A DNA stretch of 64,000 nucleotides, taken from assembly GCF_000376385.1 (NCBI RefSeq), contig NZ_AQWN01000001.1:265151-329150 (forward strand), written 5' to 3'. Source of the DNA: Desulfurispora thermophila DSM 16022 (GTDB lineage Bacteria > Bacillota > Desulfotomaculia > Desulfotomaculales > Desulfurisporaceae). Positions 37,033 through 48,144 of the stretch are shown here, in pieces; positions within the stretch are counted from its first letter, which is position 1; each line of letters begins with the position of its first letter. The translations under genes were made by a program, and so were the position numbers. The notes beneath the pieces were generated by a model. That model was not told the DNA's origin. It searched no databases and saw only the letters and a program-made list of their open reading frames with translations.

Positions 37033-37902
37033 CTACTTAGCACCGGGGGTTTTCCACAGCAGCATGCCCAGACGTGAACGGTACTCCTCATGAAACAGCC
37101 CGTTAGATGCATGGTTTTGCACATAATTGACAATGATCTGGCGAACGGTAGGAGTTATCTCGCAGTATCCGGCAAAAAATTGCGTCAGGTTTTCTACAGC
37201 CAGGTCCGCCGGCAGGTCCTCACTCCAATCTTCATCCCAGATTAAACAGGCGAAGGGTGTGCCGCGGTTATAAAGATAATTGAGCGGGTAGATAATTTCA
37301 TTGGCCGGCCAGATGAGTGGGCCGGACATGATTTGTTGCCACAGCTCCTGGCGGGCCGGGGCAGTGCGTTCTCCGGCAAAGCAGCATAAAAAGCACCACT
37401 GGCGCGAACAGGTTTCCATTTTGTGCAGTGTTTCCACATCGCGCACTCCAGGAGTGAGAGAAGCGAAAACCAGATCATAGGCACCGGACATCTCGCTTTG
37501 TTTTGGATTCAGCAGTTCAAAAGGAGTATCGCAGAAGTCAACGTTGCTCAATCCGGCTTGCTGCAGTCGTCTTTCCAGCACCCGGCGCATGGCCGGGGCT
37601 GGCTCTAAAGCGGTGACGCGGGCGACTTTGCGGGCAAAGGGCAGAGTGAACACGCCGGCTCCCGCGCCAATATCCAGGATGTGGCTGTTCTGGTCAAAGG
37701 CATTTTGTTGTTCCAGCCATTTCAGCACAGTATTAACGCGGTTTTGGTTGCGGCCATTGTTAGCCCAGCGCTCGAAGTGGGAAGCCATTTTGTTCCAGAA
37801 ATCCACGGGGCTGAAATTTGCTCTCCGTTGACGGGTCGACCGGTGGTGGGCCTCTTTCCAGGCTGTGGCCCAGAAGTGGGAGCTTTTGAATTGCTCGCTC
37901 AT
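37033..37902 (-). CDS. Class I SAM-dependent methyltransferase
   Basis: 289 residues from the ATG at 37902, which has GAGGAGG 7 bases upstream; an in-frame extension of 40 residues is not needed. Motif I, HILDIGAGAGVFTLPFA near residue 80, binds S-adenosylmethionine, and an acidic loop ALEPAPAMRR follows. The C-terminal region has no family-specific motif I can name. The substrate is unknown. Related methyltransferases often accompany nickel-type ABC transporters, and a truncated transporter gene converges from the left, so it may be the survivor of such a locus (inference). Confidence 0.8.
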   Translation of the reverse strand: MSEQFKSSHFWATAWKEAHHRSTRQRRANFSPVDFWNKMASHFERWANNGRNQNRVNTVLKWLEQQNAFDQNSHILDIGAGAGVFTLPFARKVARVTALEPAPAMRRVLERRLQQAGLSNVDFCDTPFELLNPKQSEMSGAYDLVFASLTPGVRDVETLHKMETCSRQWCFLCCFAGERTAPARQELWQQIMSGPLIWPANEIIYPLNYLYNRGTPFACLIWDEDWSEDLPADLAVENLTQFFAGYCEITPTVRQIIVNYVQNHASNGLFHEEYRSRLGMLLWKTPGAK

Positions 37903-38200
37903 AGGAAACCTCCTCAGAACAAATGGTTTTATTTGGGGCAAAGATAAATAAAAGCCGCCTTTTCGGAGAGCGGAATGCCGTTTCCGTTCCGGTAAGGACG
38001 GCTCCATGCCGTGGTTGTTCATTGCGGTTTTTTATAGTTACTATAAGGCCCTGTCATGCTGGTGAGAGCTGCGGGGGATAAATGCTTGTTCTGATAAATA
38101 CCGGTCCTTCCGGTATTTAATATTGGGTTTTCGACATAAACAAAGAAAAGTCCTACCCTTTTTTTGAAAATTTTATTACGTGGTTTTAACAAAATCTTGC

Positions 38201-38229
38201 TTGACAGCCCGGTGGCTTTTCAGTAGAAT
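38201..38229 (+). promoter_or_regulatory. Promoter of the ilv-leu operon
   Basis: A perfect TTGACA (38201-38206), 17-bp spacer and TAGAAT (38224-38229). Transcription would start near 38236, just ahead of the T-box leader. The stretch 37,903-38,200 upstream holds no gene. Confidence 0.8.
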
Positions 38230-38235
38230 TGTTGT

Positions 38236-38567
38236 CAAGTTGCAAAAGGCTGTGAAGGGGAAGAAGTAACCTTGCCAGAGGCCAGGCTACAGAGAGCCGG
38301 GGGAGCTGAAAACCGGTGCCGGCACAAGGTGAAACGCATCGCCCCGGAGCCGCAGGCTGAACGCCGGGAAGCGGCAATGTGCTGACTTTCCGCCAGTAGG
38401 CTGAGCCGGGGTGGCACCCCGTTAGCAAAGCCGTGTCCTGATGGGGACACACAAGGGGTCCCGGGCCGTGAGGCGCGGGGCAAATCAGGGTGGTACCGCG
38501 GAAGGTAATAGGCCTTTCGTCCCTGGTAGGTGTTTTCACCTGCCAGCGGGCGGAAGGCTTTTTAAAT
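38236..38567 (+). ncRNA. T-box leader of the ilv-leu operon (probably isoleucine)
   Basis: A tRNA-sensing T-box riboswitch. The invariant T-box AGGGTGGTACCGCGG is at 38487-38501. It is followed by a terminator: GCCTTTCGTCCC (38511-38522) with a matching GGGCGGAAGGC arm, an inner TGGTAGGTG/CACCTGCCA stem, then TTTTTAAATTTTT. Stem I: GGGG (38257-38260) pairs with CCCC (38342-38345), and ACCTTG with CAAGGT (38325-38330). The AAGTA (AGTA box) lies on the 5' side of the specifier loop, and the 3' side reads GAAACGCATCG. This places an ATC codon (isoleucine) at 38338-38340 as the best specifier. Uncharged tRNA would stabilise the antiterminator. Confidence 0.92.
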
Positions 38568-38595
38568 TTTTACGTTCAAGATGGGGGTTGTAAAT

Positions 38596-40260
38596 ATGCG
38601 CAGCGATGCAATCAAGAAAGGGCTGGACAGGGCACCGCACCGGTCCCTGCTCAAGGCACTGGGTTATATAGATGCCGAACTGGAAAGACCTTTGATTGGC
38701 GTGGTTAATTCTTTCAACGAAATTGTGCCCGGGCACATGCACTTGCGGGAAATCACGGAAGCGGTCAAAGCGGGTGTGCGCCTGGCCGGCGGTACGCCGG
38801 TGGAGTTTCCGGTTATTGCCGTGTGCGACGGTATTGCTATGGGGCACAGCGGCATGCGCTATTCGCTGGCCAGCCGGGAACTGATTGCCGACAGCATTGA
38901 GACCATGGCTCAGGCCCACATGTTTGACGGTCTGGTGCTGGTGACAGCCTGCGACAAAATTGTGCCCGGCATGCTCATGGCGGCGGCCCGCCTGGACATT
39001 CCGGCCATTGTGGTCAGCGGTGGGCCCATGCTGGCTGGCAACTTCCAGGGCCGGGCAGTGGCCTTCAGCAACATATTTGAAGGTGTGGGTGCGGTGCGGG
39101 CCGGTCGCATGAGCGAGCAGGATCTGGCGGTGATGGAAGAGGTCACCTGCCCGGGCTGCGGTTCCTGTGCCGGCATGTTCACTGCCAACTCCATGAACTG
39201 CCTGACCGAGGCCCTGGGCATGGCCCTGCCCGGCAATGGCACCATACCGGCCGTCAGTGCGGCCCGCCGTCGCCTGGCCAAACTAACGGGGATGCAGGCG
39301 GTGGAACTGGTGCGCCAGGACCTGCGGCCCTCGCAAATTCTAACCGCTCAGGCCTTTGCCAACGGCCTGGCTCTGGATATGGCCCTGGGTTGCTCCACCA
39401 ACACCGTGTTGCACCTGCCGGCCATTGCCCACGAGGCCGGGGTGGAAATAGACCTGGACCTCATCAACCGGGTGAGTGAAAAAACCCCCAACCTGTGCAA
39501 GCTCAACCCCATGGGTGAGCATTTCATGCAGGATTTGGACCAAGCGGGCGGGGTGATGGCCGTGCTGTCCGAGTTGGCCAAAGGTGGGCTGCTGCACCTG
39601 GAGGCACGCACAGTGAGCGGCCGGACGCTGGGCCAGCAGTTGGTGGGCCGGCAGGTATTGCGGCCCGAGGTGATCCGGCCCCTTTCCCAACCTTACAGCC
39701 CGCAGGGAGGCATTGCCGTGCTGCGCGGTAACCTGGCACCCCAGGGTGCGGTGGTAAAAAAAGCCGGTGTGGCGCCAGAAATGCTGCGGCACAGCGGCCC
39801 GGCCCGCGTTTTCAACAGCGAGGAGGAGGCCATCGCCGCGCTGCAGGCGGGGCGGGTGCAAAAGGGAGACGTGGTGATCATCCGCTACGAAGGCCCCAAA
39901 GGCGGTCCGGGGATGCGGGAAATGCTGGCCCCCACGGCCACAGTGGCCGGCATGGGTCTGGACAAAGACGTAGCTTTGATTACCGATGGTCGCTTTTCCG
40001 GTGCCACCCGGGGCGCTTCCATCGGCCACGTCTCGCCGGAAGCGGCGGAAGGCGGGCCCATCGCTCTGCTGCAGGAAGGCGACATTGTGGAAATTGACAT
40101 CCCGGCCTGCCGCCTGGATGTGCGGCTTTCCGAGGAGGAACTGGCCCGGCGCCGGGCGGCCTGGCAGCCACCGCGGCCGCGGGTGGATAAAGGTTATCTG
40201 GCCCGCTATGCCCGGCTGGTGACTTCGGCCAGCTCCGGTGCGGTGCTCAGGCGGGAATAG
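38596..40260 (+). CDS. ilvD: Dihydroxy-acid dehydratase
   Basis: 554 residues from the ATG at 38596 (GGGGG site 8 bases upstream); an earlier ATG at 38581 overlaps that site. It dehydrates dihydroxy acids in valine, leucine and isoleucine synthesis using an Fe-S cluster. Cluster cysteines are seen in TACDKIVPG and [19 protein letters not shown], and the C-terminal motif [19 protein letters not shown] is typical. First gene behind the T-box leader. Confidence 0.97.
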   Translation: MRSDAIKKGLDRAPHRSLLKALGYIDAELERPLIGVVNSFNEIVPGHMHLREITEAVKAGVRLAGGTPVEFPVIAVCDGIAMGHSGMRYSLASRELIADSIETMAQAHMFDGLVLVTACDKIVPGMLMAAARLDIPAIVVSGGPMLAGNFQGRAVAFSNIFEGVGAVRAGRMSEQDLAVMEEVTCPGCGSCAGMFTANSMNCLTEALGMALPGNGTIPAVSAARRRLAKLTGMQAVELVRQDLRPSQILTAQAFANGLALDMALGCSTNTVLHLPAIAHEAGVEIDLDLINRVSEKTPNLCKLNPMGEHFMQDLDQAGGVMAVLSELAKGGLLHLEARTVSGRTLGQQLVGRQVLRPEVIRPLSQPYSPQGGIAVLRGNLAPQGAVVKKAGVAPEMLRHSGPARVFNSEEEAIAALQAGRVQKGDVVIIRYEGPKGGPGMREMLAPTATVAGMGLDKDVALITDGRFSGATRGASIGHVSPEAAEGGPIALLQEGDIVEIDIPACRLDVRLSEEELARRRAAWQPPRPRVDKGYLARYARLVTSASSGAVLRRE

Positions 40261-40327
40261 GGACCGAGGAGCAAACCCCATCTGTGTACGGGGCAATGCT
40301 TTAAATAATGTAAGGAGTGCTTACACC

Positions 40328-41986
40328 ATGAAAATGACCGGTGCGCAAATACTGGTGGAATGCCTGAAAGAACAGGGTGTGGACGTAATTTTTGGCTACC
40401 CCGGCGGTTCGGTTTTGCCCATCTACGATGCTCTGTACGATGCCGATATCAAGCACATCTTGACCCGCCACGAACAGGGCGCCGCCCACGCCGCCGACGG
40501 TTATGCCCGCGCTTCGGGCAAAGTGGGCGTCTGCCTGGCCACCTCCGGGCCGGGGGCCACCAACCTGGTTACCGGTATTGCCAACGCCTACATGGACTCG
40601 GTGCCCATGGTGGCCTTCACCGGGCAGGTGGTGTCGGCCCTGCTGGGGCGGGACTCCTTTCAGGAGGCCGACATTACGGGTATCACCCTGCCCATTACCA
40701 AGCACAACTATTTAGTTAAGGATATCAACGACCTGGCCCGCACTGTCAAAGAGGCCTTTCACATTGCCAGCACGGGCCGGCCCGGTCCGGTGCTGGTGGA
40801 TATTCCGCGGGATGTTTCCGGCGGGGAGACCGAGTACCGCGACCCCGGCCCGGTGGACCTGCCCGGTTATCACCCGGTGCTTTACGGGGAAGAAGAGCAG
40901 CTGAACAAAGCGGCGGCGGCCATCATGGCCAGCCAGCGACCGGTGATTTACGCCGGCGGTGGTGTGGTGGTGGCCGGGGCGCATCAGGAACTGCGCCAGC
41001 TGGCCGAATTGCTGTTGGCGCCCGTGACCACCACTCTGATGGGGCTGGGTGGCTTCCCCGGCGACCATCCCCTCTCCCTGGGCATGCTGGGCATGCACGG
41101 CAGCAAGTACGCCAATTACGCGGTTTGCGAGTGCGACCTGCTGCTGGCGGTGGGGGCCCGCTTCGACGACCGGGTGACGGGCAAGATCAGCGAATTTGCC
41201 CCCCATGCTACAATCATTCATATTGATGTGGACCCGGCCGAGATTGGTAAGAACGTGCCCGTGCACATTCCCATTGTGGGTGACGTGAAAAACGTTCTGC
41301 GCCAGCTGCTGGAGCGCCTGCAGGCCAAACTGCCCGGCGCCTGGCAGGAAAAAATCCAGGCCTGGAAAAAGGAGTACCCCCTTGACTTTGAAGAGAACGG
41401 TCGCCTCAAGCCCCAGCAGGTGATCCGGGAGATTTACCGGGTGACCGGCGGGCAGGCCCGCATCACCACCGAGGTGGGCCAGCATCAGATGTGGACGGCC
41501 CACTATTACACCTTTACCCGGCCGCGCACCTTCATTTCCTCGGGCGGTTTGGGCACCATGGGCTACGGCTTTCCCGCCGCCATCGGTGTGCAGGTGGCCT
41601 GCCCGGACGAGGTGGTCTTTGATATTGCCGGGGACGGCAGCATCCAGATGAATATTCAGGAACTGGCCACCGCTGTGAACCACGAACTGCCCGTCAATGT
41701 GGCCATACTAAATAACGGTTTTCTGGGCATGGTGCGCCAGTGGCAGGAGCTTTTCTACAACCGCCGTTATTCCTATACCGAGTTAATCAACCCGGACTTT
41801 GTCAAGCTGGCCGAGGCCTATGGTGCGGTGGGCCTGCGCGTTAGCGACCCGGCCGATTTGCGGCCGGCCCTGGAACAGGCCGTAAAGGAAAGCCGTCCGG
41901 TGATGCTGGACTTCATCATCGAGCGGGAGGAAAACGTGTTGCCCATGGTGCCGCCCGGCGCACCGCTCAACCAGATCATCGATTAA
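40328..41986 (+). CDS. ilvB: Acetolactate synthase large subunit (first copy)
   Basis: 552 residues from the ATG at 40328 (AAGGAG upstream). It is a thiamine diphosphate enzyme that joins two pyruvates or pyruvate and 2-oxobutyrate. The catalytic Glu is in [19 protein letters not shown] near residue 45; the ThDP motif [19 protein letters not shown] is near residue 435; FAD-region residues [11 protein letters not shown] are present. All parts look intact. The small subunit ilvN follows directly. A second large-subunit gene lies two genes downstream. Confidence 0.96.
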   Translation: MKMTGAQILVECLKEQGVDVIFGYPGGSVLPIYDALYDADIKHILTRHEQGAAHAADGYARASGKVGVCLATSGPGATNLVTGIANAYMDSVPMVAFTGQVVSALLGRDSFQEADITGITLPITKHNYLVKDINDLARTVKEAFHIASTGRPGPVLVDIPRDVSGGETEYRDPGPVDLPGYHPVLYGEEEQLNKAAAAIMASQRPVIYAGGGVVVAGAHQELRQLAELLLAPVTTTLMGLGGFPGDHPLSLGMLGMHGSKYANYAVCECDLLLAVGARFDDRVTGKISEFAPHATIIHIDVDPAEIGKNVPVHIPIVGDVKNVLRQLLERLQAKLPGAWQEKIQAWKKEYPLDFEENGRLKPQQVIREIYRVTGGQARITTEVGQHQMWTAHYYTFTRPRTFISSGGLGTMGYGFPAAIGVQVACPDEVVFDIAGDGSIQMNIQELATAVNHELPVNVAILNNGFLGMVRQWQELFYNRRYSYTELINPDFVKLAEAYGAVGLRVSDPADLRPALEQAVKESRPVMLDFIIEREENVLPMVPPGAPLNQIID

Positions 41987-42007
41987 TAAGGCGAGGTGAA
42001 CCCGGGT

Positions 42008-42523
42008 ATGATGAAACACATACTGGCCGTGCTGGTGGAAAACAACCCCGGCGTGCTGGCCCGCGTGGCCGGGCTTTTCAGCCGGCGCGGTTTCAACATC
42101 GACAGCCTGGCCGTGGGCCGCACCGACGACCCCGAAATATCCCGCATGACCATTGTGGTGGAGGGGGACGCCAGGGTTTTAGAACAGGTGACCAAGCAGT
42201 TGCACAAGCTGGTGGACGTGATTAAAATCAGCGATATCACTGCCGACCAGTTTGTGGACCGGGAACTGGTCATGATCAAGGTGGCCGCCGAGCCGGCCCA
42301 GCGGGGCGAGATCATGCAAATTGCCGATGTATTTCGCGCCCGCATTGTGGACCTGGGATTGAAAACCATGATCCTGGAGTGCACGGGTAACGAGGGGAAA
42401 ATCAACGCTTTTGAAGAATCACTGCGTCCTTACGGAATTAAAGAACTGGTGCGCACGGGCAAAGTGGCCATGCTGCGCGGCCAGAAATTCACCACTATAA
42501 ATAACCAGCGCGAGGAGGATTAA
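42008..42523 (+). CDS. ilvN: Acetolactate synthase small (regulatory) subunit
   Basis: 171 residues from the ATG at 42008, with GAGGTGA 9 bases upstream; a second ATG follows directly. The N-terminal ACT domain is visible (LVENNPGVLARVAGLFSRRGFNIDSLAVG), and the C-terminal half is the small-subunit domain (VELRTGKVAMLRG-like KELVRTGKVAMLRG). It confers valine feedback inhibition on the large subunit. It is the only small subunit for two large subunits in this operon. Confidence 0.96.
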   Translation: MMKHILAVLVENNPGVLARVAGLFSRRGFNIDSLAVGRTDDPEISRMTIVVEGDARVLEQVTKQLHKLVDVIKISDITADQFVDRELVMIKVAAEPAQRGEIMQIADVFRARIVDLGLKTMILECTGNEGKINAFEESLRPYGIKELVRTGKVAMLRGQKFTTINNQREED

Positions 42524-42529
42524 CAACAA

Positions 42530-43522
42530 ATGGTCAAAGTATTCTATGATCACGACGCTGATCTTGCTTACCTGCAGGGTAAGAAAATTGCCATCATGGG
42601 TTATGGCAGCCAGGGGCATGCCCAGGCGCTCAACCTTAAAGATAGCGGTCTTGACGTGGTTATCGGTTTGCCGGCTACCAGCCGCAGCCGGGAAAAGGCA
42701 CAGGCTGCCGGATTCACAGTTTTGGAGCCGGCTGAAGCAGCGGCCCGGGCCGACATCATTCAGATCCTGGTACCTGATGAAGTGCAGGCCAATCTTTACC
42801 GAGAATCCATCGCTCCGCACATGAAGCAGGGCAAGGCGCTGATGTTTTCCCACGGCTTCAACATTCACTTCGGCCAGATTGTGCCGCCCGCCGATGTGGA
42901 CGTATTCCTGGTGGCACCCAAGAGCCCCGGTCACATGGTGCGGCGCCTGTATGAGCAGGGCAACGGCGTACCCGGCCTGATTGCCGTGCACCAGGACTAC
43001 AGCGGCAAGGCCCGCCAGCTGGCTCTGGCCTATGCCAAGGGCATTGGCTGCACCCGGGCGGGTGTGTTTGAGACCAGCTTTAAAGAAGAGACCGAGACCG
43101 ATCTCTTTGGCGAGCAGGCCGTACTCTGCGGTGGCGTGAGCGAGCTGATCAAGGCCGGCTTCGAGACCCTGGTGGAAGCCGGTTATGCGCCCGAAATGGC
43201 TTACTTTGAGTGCCTGCACGAGCTCAAGCTGATTGTGGACTTGATCAACGAGGGCGGACTGAGCTTCATGCGTTACTCCATCAGTAACACGGCCGAGTAT
43301 GGCGATTACATGGTTGGGCGGCGGATTATAAACGAAGATACCCGCAAAGAAATGAAGAAAGTGCTGCAGGAGATTCAGGACGGGGAGTTTGCCAAGCAGT
43401 GGATCCTGGAGAACCAGGCCAACCGTCCGGTGTTCAACGCCATCCGCAAGCGGGAGCAGGAGCATCCCATTGAAAAGGTGGGAGCCCAGCTGCGCCAGAT
43501 GATGCCCTGGCTGCGCAAATAG
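42530..43522 (+). CDS. ilvC: Ketol-acid reductoisomerase
   Basis: 330 residues, the class I length. It isomerises and reduces acetolactate or acetohydroxybutyrate with NADPH and Mg. The Rossmann [17 protein letters not shown] near residue 24 and the metal-binding acidic residues in [17 protein letters not shown] and [13 protein letters not shown] are visible. A CGAGGAGGATT site precedes the ATG, with only 6 bp from ilvN. Confidence 0.97.
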   Translation: MVKVFYDHDADLAYLQGKKIAIMGYGSQGHAQALNLKDSGLDVVIGLPATSRSREKAQAAGFTVLEPAEAAARADIIQILVPDEVQANLYRESIAPHMKQGKALMFSHGFNIHFGQIVPPADVDVFLVAPKSPGHMVRRLYEQGNGVPGLIAVHQDYSGKARQLALAYAKGIGCTRAGVFETSFKEETETDLFGEQAVLCGGVSELIKAGFETLVEAGYAPEMAYFECLHELKLIVDLINEGGLSFMRYSISNTAEYGDYMVGRRIINEDTRKEMKKVLQEIQDGEFAKQWILENQANRPVFNAIRKREQEHPIEKVGAQLRQMMPWLRK

Positions 43523-43579
43523 CCCGGCTGTAGGATGGGAACTGCCCTCAGTAAAAAAGGGGTAAGGGGGGAGCCAATA

Positions 43580-45247
43580 ATGCGCATGACTGTTGCCGAG
43601 GCCCTGGTGCGCTGCCTGGAGCTGGAAGGCGTAGAAATAGTCTTCGGTTATCCGGGTGGGGCCATATTACCCGTTTACGACGCCCTGTATAAATCCCCCA
43701 TCAAACACATTTTAGTCCGGCACGAACAGGGGGCTGTGCATGCCGCGGACGGCTATGCCCGGGCCAGTGGCAAGGTGGGCGTTTGTCTGGCCACATCCGG
43801 GCCGGGTGCCACCAACCTGGTCACGGGCATTGCCAATGCCTACATGGATTCGGTGCCGCTGGTGCTGATCACGGGCCAGGTGCCCACCAGCCAGGTGGGG
43901 ACCGATGCCTTTCAGGAAGTGGACATCACGGGCATTACCATGCCCATTACCAAGCACAATTATCTGGTGAAAGACCCGGCCCGCCTGCCGCAGATAATAA
44001 AGAACGCCTTTCATATTGCCGCCACCGGCCGGCCGGGCCCGGTACTCATTGACCTGCCGCGCGATGTGGCCGGGGCGGAAATCGAGTTCGAGTATCCCGC
44101 CGGGGTGTTTTTGCGCGGCTACCGGCCCACCTACAAGGGGCACATGGGACAGATCACCCAGGCGGCGGCCCTGATCAGCCAGGCCGAGCGCCCGGTGATC
44201 TATGCCGGCGGCGGTATTTTGAACGCCCGGGCCACTGCTGAACTGCAGGAACTGGCCGAGAAGATCCAGGCTCCCGTGACCAACACCTTTATGGGCCTGT
44301 CGGGCTTTCCCGGCGATCACCCGCTTTTTCTGGGTATGCTGGGCCTGCACGGTGAGCGGGCGGCCAACCTGGCCGTGACCAATTGCGACCTGCTCATTGC
44401 CCTGGGAGCCCGCTTCGACGACCGGGTGACGGGTAAAGTCAGCCAGTTCGCTCCCCAGGCCCGCATTATCCACGCCGACATCGACCCGGCCGAGATTGGC
44501 AAAAACGTGCGGGTGGATGTGCCCATTGTGGGCGATGTCAAACACATTCTGGGGGCGCTGCTGGGCAAGGTGGCCAGGGGCGAGCGTTCCGCCTGGCTGG
44601 CCCGGATTGCCGCCTGGAAGGAACAATACCCGCTGACTTATCAGAAGGACGCTGCCGTGCTCAAACCCCAGGCGGTGGTGGAACACCTCCACCGGGCCAC
44701 GGCCGGAGAGGCCATTGTGGCCACCGACGTGGGGCAGCACCAGATGTGGGTGGCCCAGTTTTACCGCTTCAAGCGGCCGGGCAGCCTGATTTCTTCCGGC
44801 GGCCTGGGTACCATGGGCTTCGGTTTGCCCGCGGCCATCGGTGCCCAGCTGGGCCAACCCGAGCGCCAGGTGATCCTGGTTACGGGGGACGGCAGCCTGC
44901 AGATGACCATGCAGGAACTGGCCACCATGGTGGAGCAAAAGCTGCCCATCAAGATCTTCATCCTGAACAATCACGCACTGGGTATGGTGCGCCAGCTGCA
45001 GGAGTTTTACTGCGATGGCCGCTACATGGCCGTGAATTTTGCTTTCCACCCCGATTTTGTCACCCTGGCCCGGGCTTACGGTATTGCCGGGTACCAGGTG
45101 GAGAGCGAGGAGCAGCTGGTGGCGCTGTTGCCCGAGATTCTGGCCCGGTCCGGTCCGGTGCTGGTCAATTGTTTGGTCAGCGCGGCGGAAAATGTTTCGC
45201 CCATGGTACTGGCCGGCTGCGGCATCGACGAGGCTATAGACTGTTAG
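43580..45247 (+). CDS. ilvB: Acetolactate synthase large subunit (second copy)
   Basis: 555 residues from the ATG at 43580 (AAGGGGGGAG upstream). It is closely similar to the first copy across its length: both share RHEQGA(A/V)[25 protein letters not shown] and ThDP regions, here GDGSLQMTMQELATMVEQK. No essential residue is missing. The copies are not identical: loop residues around the active site differ, e.g. TGQVPTSQVGTDAF here versus [14 protein letters not shown]. Different pyruvate/2-oxobutyrate preference or regulation is possible. An anabolic role is likely from its location between ilvC and leuA. Confidence 0.95.
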   Translation: MRMTVAEALVRCLELEGVEIVFGYPGGAILPVYDALYKSPIKHILVRHEQGAVHAADGYARASGKVGVCLATSGPGATNLVTGIANAYMDSVPLVLITGQVPTSQVGTDAFQEVDITGITMPITKHNYLVKDPARLPQIIKNAFHIAATGRPGPVLIDLPRDVAGAEIEFEYPAGVFLRGYRPTYKGHMGQITQAAALISQAERPVIYAGGGILNARATAELQELAEKIQAPVTNTFMGLSGFPGDHPLFLGMLGLHGERAANLAVTNCDLLIALGARFDDRVTGKVSQFAPQARIIHADIDPAEIGKNVRVDVPIVGDVKHILGALLGKVARGERSAWLARIAAWKEQYPLTYQKDAAVLKPQAVVEHLHRATAGEAIVATDVGQHQMWVAQFYRFKRPGSLISSGGLGTMGFGLPAAIGAQLGQPERQVILVTGDGSLQMTMQELATMVEQKLPIKIFILNNHALGMVRQLQEFYCDGRYMAVNFAFHPDFVTLARAYGIAGYQVESEEQLVALLPEILARSGPVLVNCLVSAAENVSPMVLAGCGIDEAIDC

Positions 45248-45362
45248 TTTTTCCGTACCGGCTTACTATTGCACAGTACTGTTTATCAGAGTGGATGTTA
45301 CGCATTTTCCGGCGTCCGACGACTGAAGTCTGATTTCTGTTTTAGGAGGGCAGGTTAACCAG

Positions 45363-46901
45363 ATGAGCAAACGGGTCTATATTTTCGACACCACCTTGCG
45401 GGACGGCGAGCAGTCCCCCGGCGTCAGCCTGAACACGGCCGAAAAACTGCAGATTGCCCGGCAACTGGCCTGCCTGGGAGTGGACATCATCGAAGCGGGT
45501 TTCCCCATCGCTTCGCCGGGCGATCTGCAGGCGGTGACGGCCATCGCCCGTGATGTGAAAGGCGTGACTGTGGCCGGGCTGGCCCGCGCCAACCAGCAGG
45601 ATATCGACGTGGCCTGGCAGGCTTTAAAACAGGCCGAGCAGCCGCGCATCCACACTTTTATCGCCACCTCGGACATTCACCTGCAGTATAAATTGCGCAT
45701 GGACCGGCAGCAGGTGCTGGAGGCGGCCGCGGCAGCCGTGGCCTACGCCCGCCGCTTCACCAGTGATGTGGAGTTTTCCGCCGAGGATGCTTCCCGCTCG
45801 GATAAGGACTACCTCTGCCGCGTGCTGGAGGCCGTGATTGCCGCTGGCGCTACGGTGGTGAACATTCCCGACACGGTGGGTTATGCGGTGCCCCAGGAGT
45901 ATGCCGCATTTATCCGTTATATCATGGAAAATACCCGGGGTATCGAAAAAGTTATCGTGAGCGTACACTGCCACGACGACCTGGGTCTGGCCGTGGCCAA
46001 CACCCTGGCCGCGCTGGGGGCGGGGGCGCGGCAGGTGGAGTGCACCATCAACGGCATTGGTGAGCGGGCCGGCAACGCCTCGCTGGAGGAAATTGTCATG
46101 GCCATGCACACGCGGCGGGACCAGCTGGGCCTGGAGACCGCCATCAACACGCGGGAAATTTACCGCACCAGCCGCCTGGTTTCCACGCTCACCGGCATGG
46201 TCATCCAGCCCAACAAGGCCATTGTGGGCAAGAACGCCTTTGCTCACGAGTCGGGCATCCACCAGGACGGGGTGCTTAAAGAGCGCACCACTTACGAAAT
46301 TATGAAGCCGGAAACCGTGGGTATCAGCCACTCCAACCTGGTGCTGGGCAAGCACTCGGGCCGGCACGCCTTCAAGGAGCGGCTGGCCCAGCTGGGCTAT
46401 GTGCTTACGGAAGAGGAACTGGCCAAGGCTTTCACCAGCTTTAAAAACCTGGCCGACCGCAAAAAAGAGATCACCGACCACGACCTGGAAGCCATAGTGG
46501 AAGAGGAAATCCGCCAGGTACCGCCGGTGTACACGCTGGACTACCTGCACATTTCCACCGGTAGCACGGTGGTACCCACGGCCACCGTGGGGCTGCTGAA
46601 AGAAGGTCAGCGCCTGGAGGAGGCGGCCTGCGGCAACGGGCCGGTGGATGCCATTTGCCGGGCCATAGACAAAGTGACCGGCCTGTCCTGTACCCTGGTC
46701 AACTGGGGTATCCGCGCCGTCACTTCGGGCAAGGATGCCATTGGTGAGGTCACACTGAAAATCACCCTGGACGGAGAAAAAGTGGTCGTGGGGCGGGGCA
46801 TCAGCACCGACGTGCTGGAGGCCAGCGCCAGAGCCTACCTGAACGCAGTAAACAAGCTACTCAAAGAAGGTGAAAACAATCATGCCAATGACCATCACTG
46901 A
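45363..46901 (+). CDS. leuA: 2-isopropylmalate synthase
   Basis: 512 residues. It condenses acetyl-CoA with 2-oxoisovalerate, the first committed step to leucine. The HMGL-like N-terminal barrel shows [16 protein letters not shown] near residue 9 and the metal ligands [16 protein letters not shown]. The C-terminal regulatory domain (from ~residue 390) is the leucine-feedback LeuA dimer domain. An AGGAGGGCAG site precedes the ATG. It overlaps leuC by 20 bp. Confidence 0.96.
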   Translation: MSKRVYIFDTTLRDGEQSPGVSLNTAEKLQIARQLACLGVDIIEAGFPIASPGDLQAVTAIARDVKGVTVAGLARANQQDIDVAWQALKQAEQPRIHTFIATSDIHLQYKLRMDRQQVLEAAAAAVAYARRFTSDVEFSAEDASRSDKDYLCRVLEAVIAAGATVVNIPDTVGYAVPQEYAAFIRYIMENTRGIEKVIVSVHCHDDLGLAVANTLAALGAGARQVECTINGIGERAGNASLEEIVMAMHTRRDQLGLETAINTREIYRTSRLVSTLTGMVIQPNKAIVGKNAFAHESGIHQDGVLKERTTYEIMKPETVGISHSNLVLGKHSGRHAFKERLAQLGYVLTEEELAKAFTSFKNLADRKKEITDHDLEAIVEEEIRQVPPVYTLDYLHISTGSTVVPTATVGLLKEGQRLEEAACGNGPVDAICRAIDKVTGLSCTLVNWGIRAVTSGKDAIGEVTLKITLDGEKVVVGRGISTDVLEASARAYLNAVNKLLKEGENNHANDHH

Positions 46902-48144
46902 AAAAATTCTGGCCGCCCACGCCGGCCGGGAGCAGGTACAGCCAGGCGAGCTGATCAATGTCAAAGTGGACCTGGTGCTGGGCAATGACATCACCGCTCC
47001 CGTGGCCATCCGGGAGTTTCGCAAAATAGGAGTGGAAAAGGTTTTCGATCCGCAGCGGGTGGCGCTGGTGCCCGACCATTTCGTGCCCAACAAGGACATC
47101 AAATCGGCCGAGCAGGCCAAGATTTTGCGCGAATTTGCCCGTGAGCAAAACCTGACCAACTACTTTGAAGTGGGTCGCATGGGCATCGAGCACTGCCTGC
47201 TGCCCGAGCAGGGCCTGGTGGGGCCGGGCGACCTGGTCATCGGGGCCGACTCCCACACCTGCACCTACGGTGGCCTGGGCGCATTCTCCACCGGTGTGGG
47301 CAGCACCGACCTGGCGGCGGCCATGGCCCTGGGCGAGACCTGGCTCAAAGTGCCCGAGAGCATCAAGTTTGTCTTCCACGGCGACCTGCCCCAGTGGGTG
47401 AGCGGCAAAGATTTGATCTTGTATACGATCGGTAAAATTGGCGTGGACGGGGCGCTGTACATGGCCATGGAGTTTACCGGTCCCGTGATCAGCATGCTTT
47501 CCATGGACAGTCGCCTGACCATGGCCAACATGGCCGTGGAAGCAGGGGCCAAAAACGGCATCATCGCGCCGGATGAGGTGACCCGCCGTTATGTGGAGGG
47601 GCGGGCCAGGCGTCCTTACGTTTTCTACCAGAGCGATCCGGACGCCCGCTATGCGGCCGAATACGATTTCAACGTCAGCCATATGGAGCCGGCGGTAGCC
47701 TGCCCGCACCTGCCGGAAAATGTCAAGCCGGTCAGCGAGGTGGGCCATGTACCCATCGACCAGGCCGTGATTGGTTCCTGCACCAACGGGCGCATGGAGG
47801 ATCTGCGCATCGCGGCCACCATCCTGCGCGGCCGCAAAGTGAACCCCAATGTGCGGCTGATCATCTTCCCCGGCACGCAGCAGATTTACCTGCAGGCCAT
47901 GCGAGAAGGGCTGATTGAGATCTTCATCGAGGCCGGGGCGGCTGTGAGCACACCCACCTGCGGGCCCTGCCTGGGCGGTCACGCCGGCATTCTGGCGGCC
48001 GGTGAGCGGGCCATCGCCACCACCAACCGCAATTTTGTGGGCCGCATGGGCCACCCGGAAAGCGAAGTTTACCTGAGCAACCCGGCCGTTGCCGCCGCGT
48101 CGGCCGTGCTGGGACGCATTGCCGCGCCGCAGGAGGTGTTTTAA
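46882..48144 (+). CDS. leuC: 3-isopropylmalate dehydratase large subunit
   Basis: 420 residues from the ATG at 46882, matching the usual [15 protein letters not shown] start; an in-frame GTG at 46870 is less likely. It is an aconitase-family protein with a [4Fe-4S] cluster: cysteines in VIGSCTNGR and [23 protein letters not shown] is the substrate-binding motif. It works with LeuD to isomerise 2- to 3-isopropylmalate and probably citramalate to 3-methylmalate in the CimA pathway. Confidence 0.97.
   Translation: MPMTITEKILAAHAGREQVQPGELINVKVDLVLGNDITAPVAIREFRKIGVEKVFDPQRVALVPDHFVPNKDIKSAEQAKILREFAREQNLTNYFEVGRMGIEHCLLPEQGLVGPGDLVIGADSHTCTYGGLGAFSTGVGSTDLAAAMALGETWLKVPESIKFVFHGDLPQWVSGKDLILYTIGKIGVDGALYMAMEFTGPVISMLSMDSRLTMANMAVEAGAKNGIIAPDEVTRRYVEGRARRPYVFYQSDPDARYAAEYDFNVSHMEPAVACPHLPENVKPVSEVGHVPIDQAVIGSCTNGRMEDLRIAATILRGRKVNPNVRLIIFPGTQQIYLQAMREGLIEIFIEAGAAVSTPTCGPCLGGHAGILAAGERAIATTNRNFVGRMGHPESEVYLSNPAVAAASAVLGRIAAPQEVF

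Noticed and set aside
38338..38340. Alternative specifier codons (for example CGC or leucine codons) in the T-box
   Set aside because: By the stem pairing the specifier position falls on ATC, which suits the operon; other codons would need a shifted loop. This is not proven without a structural alignment.
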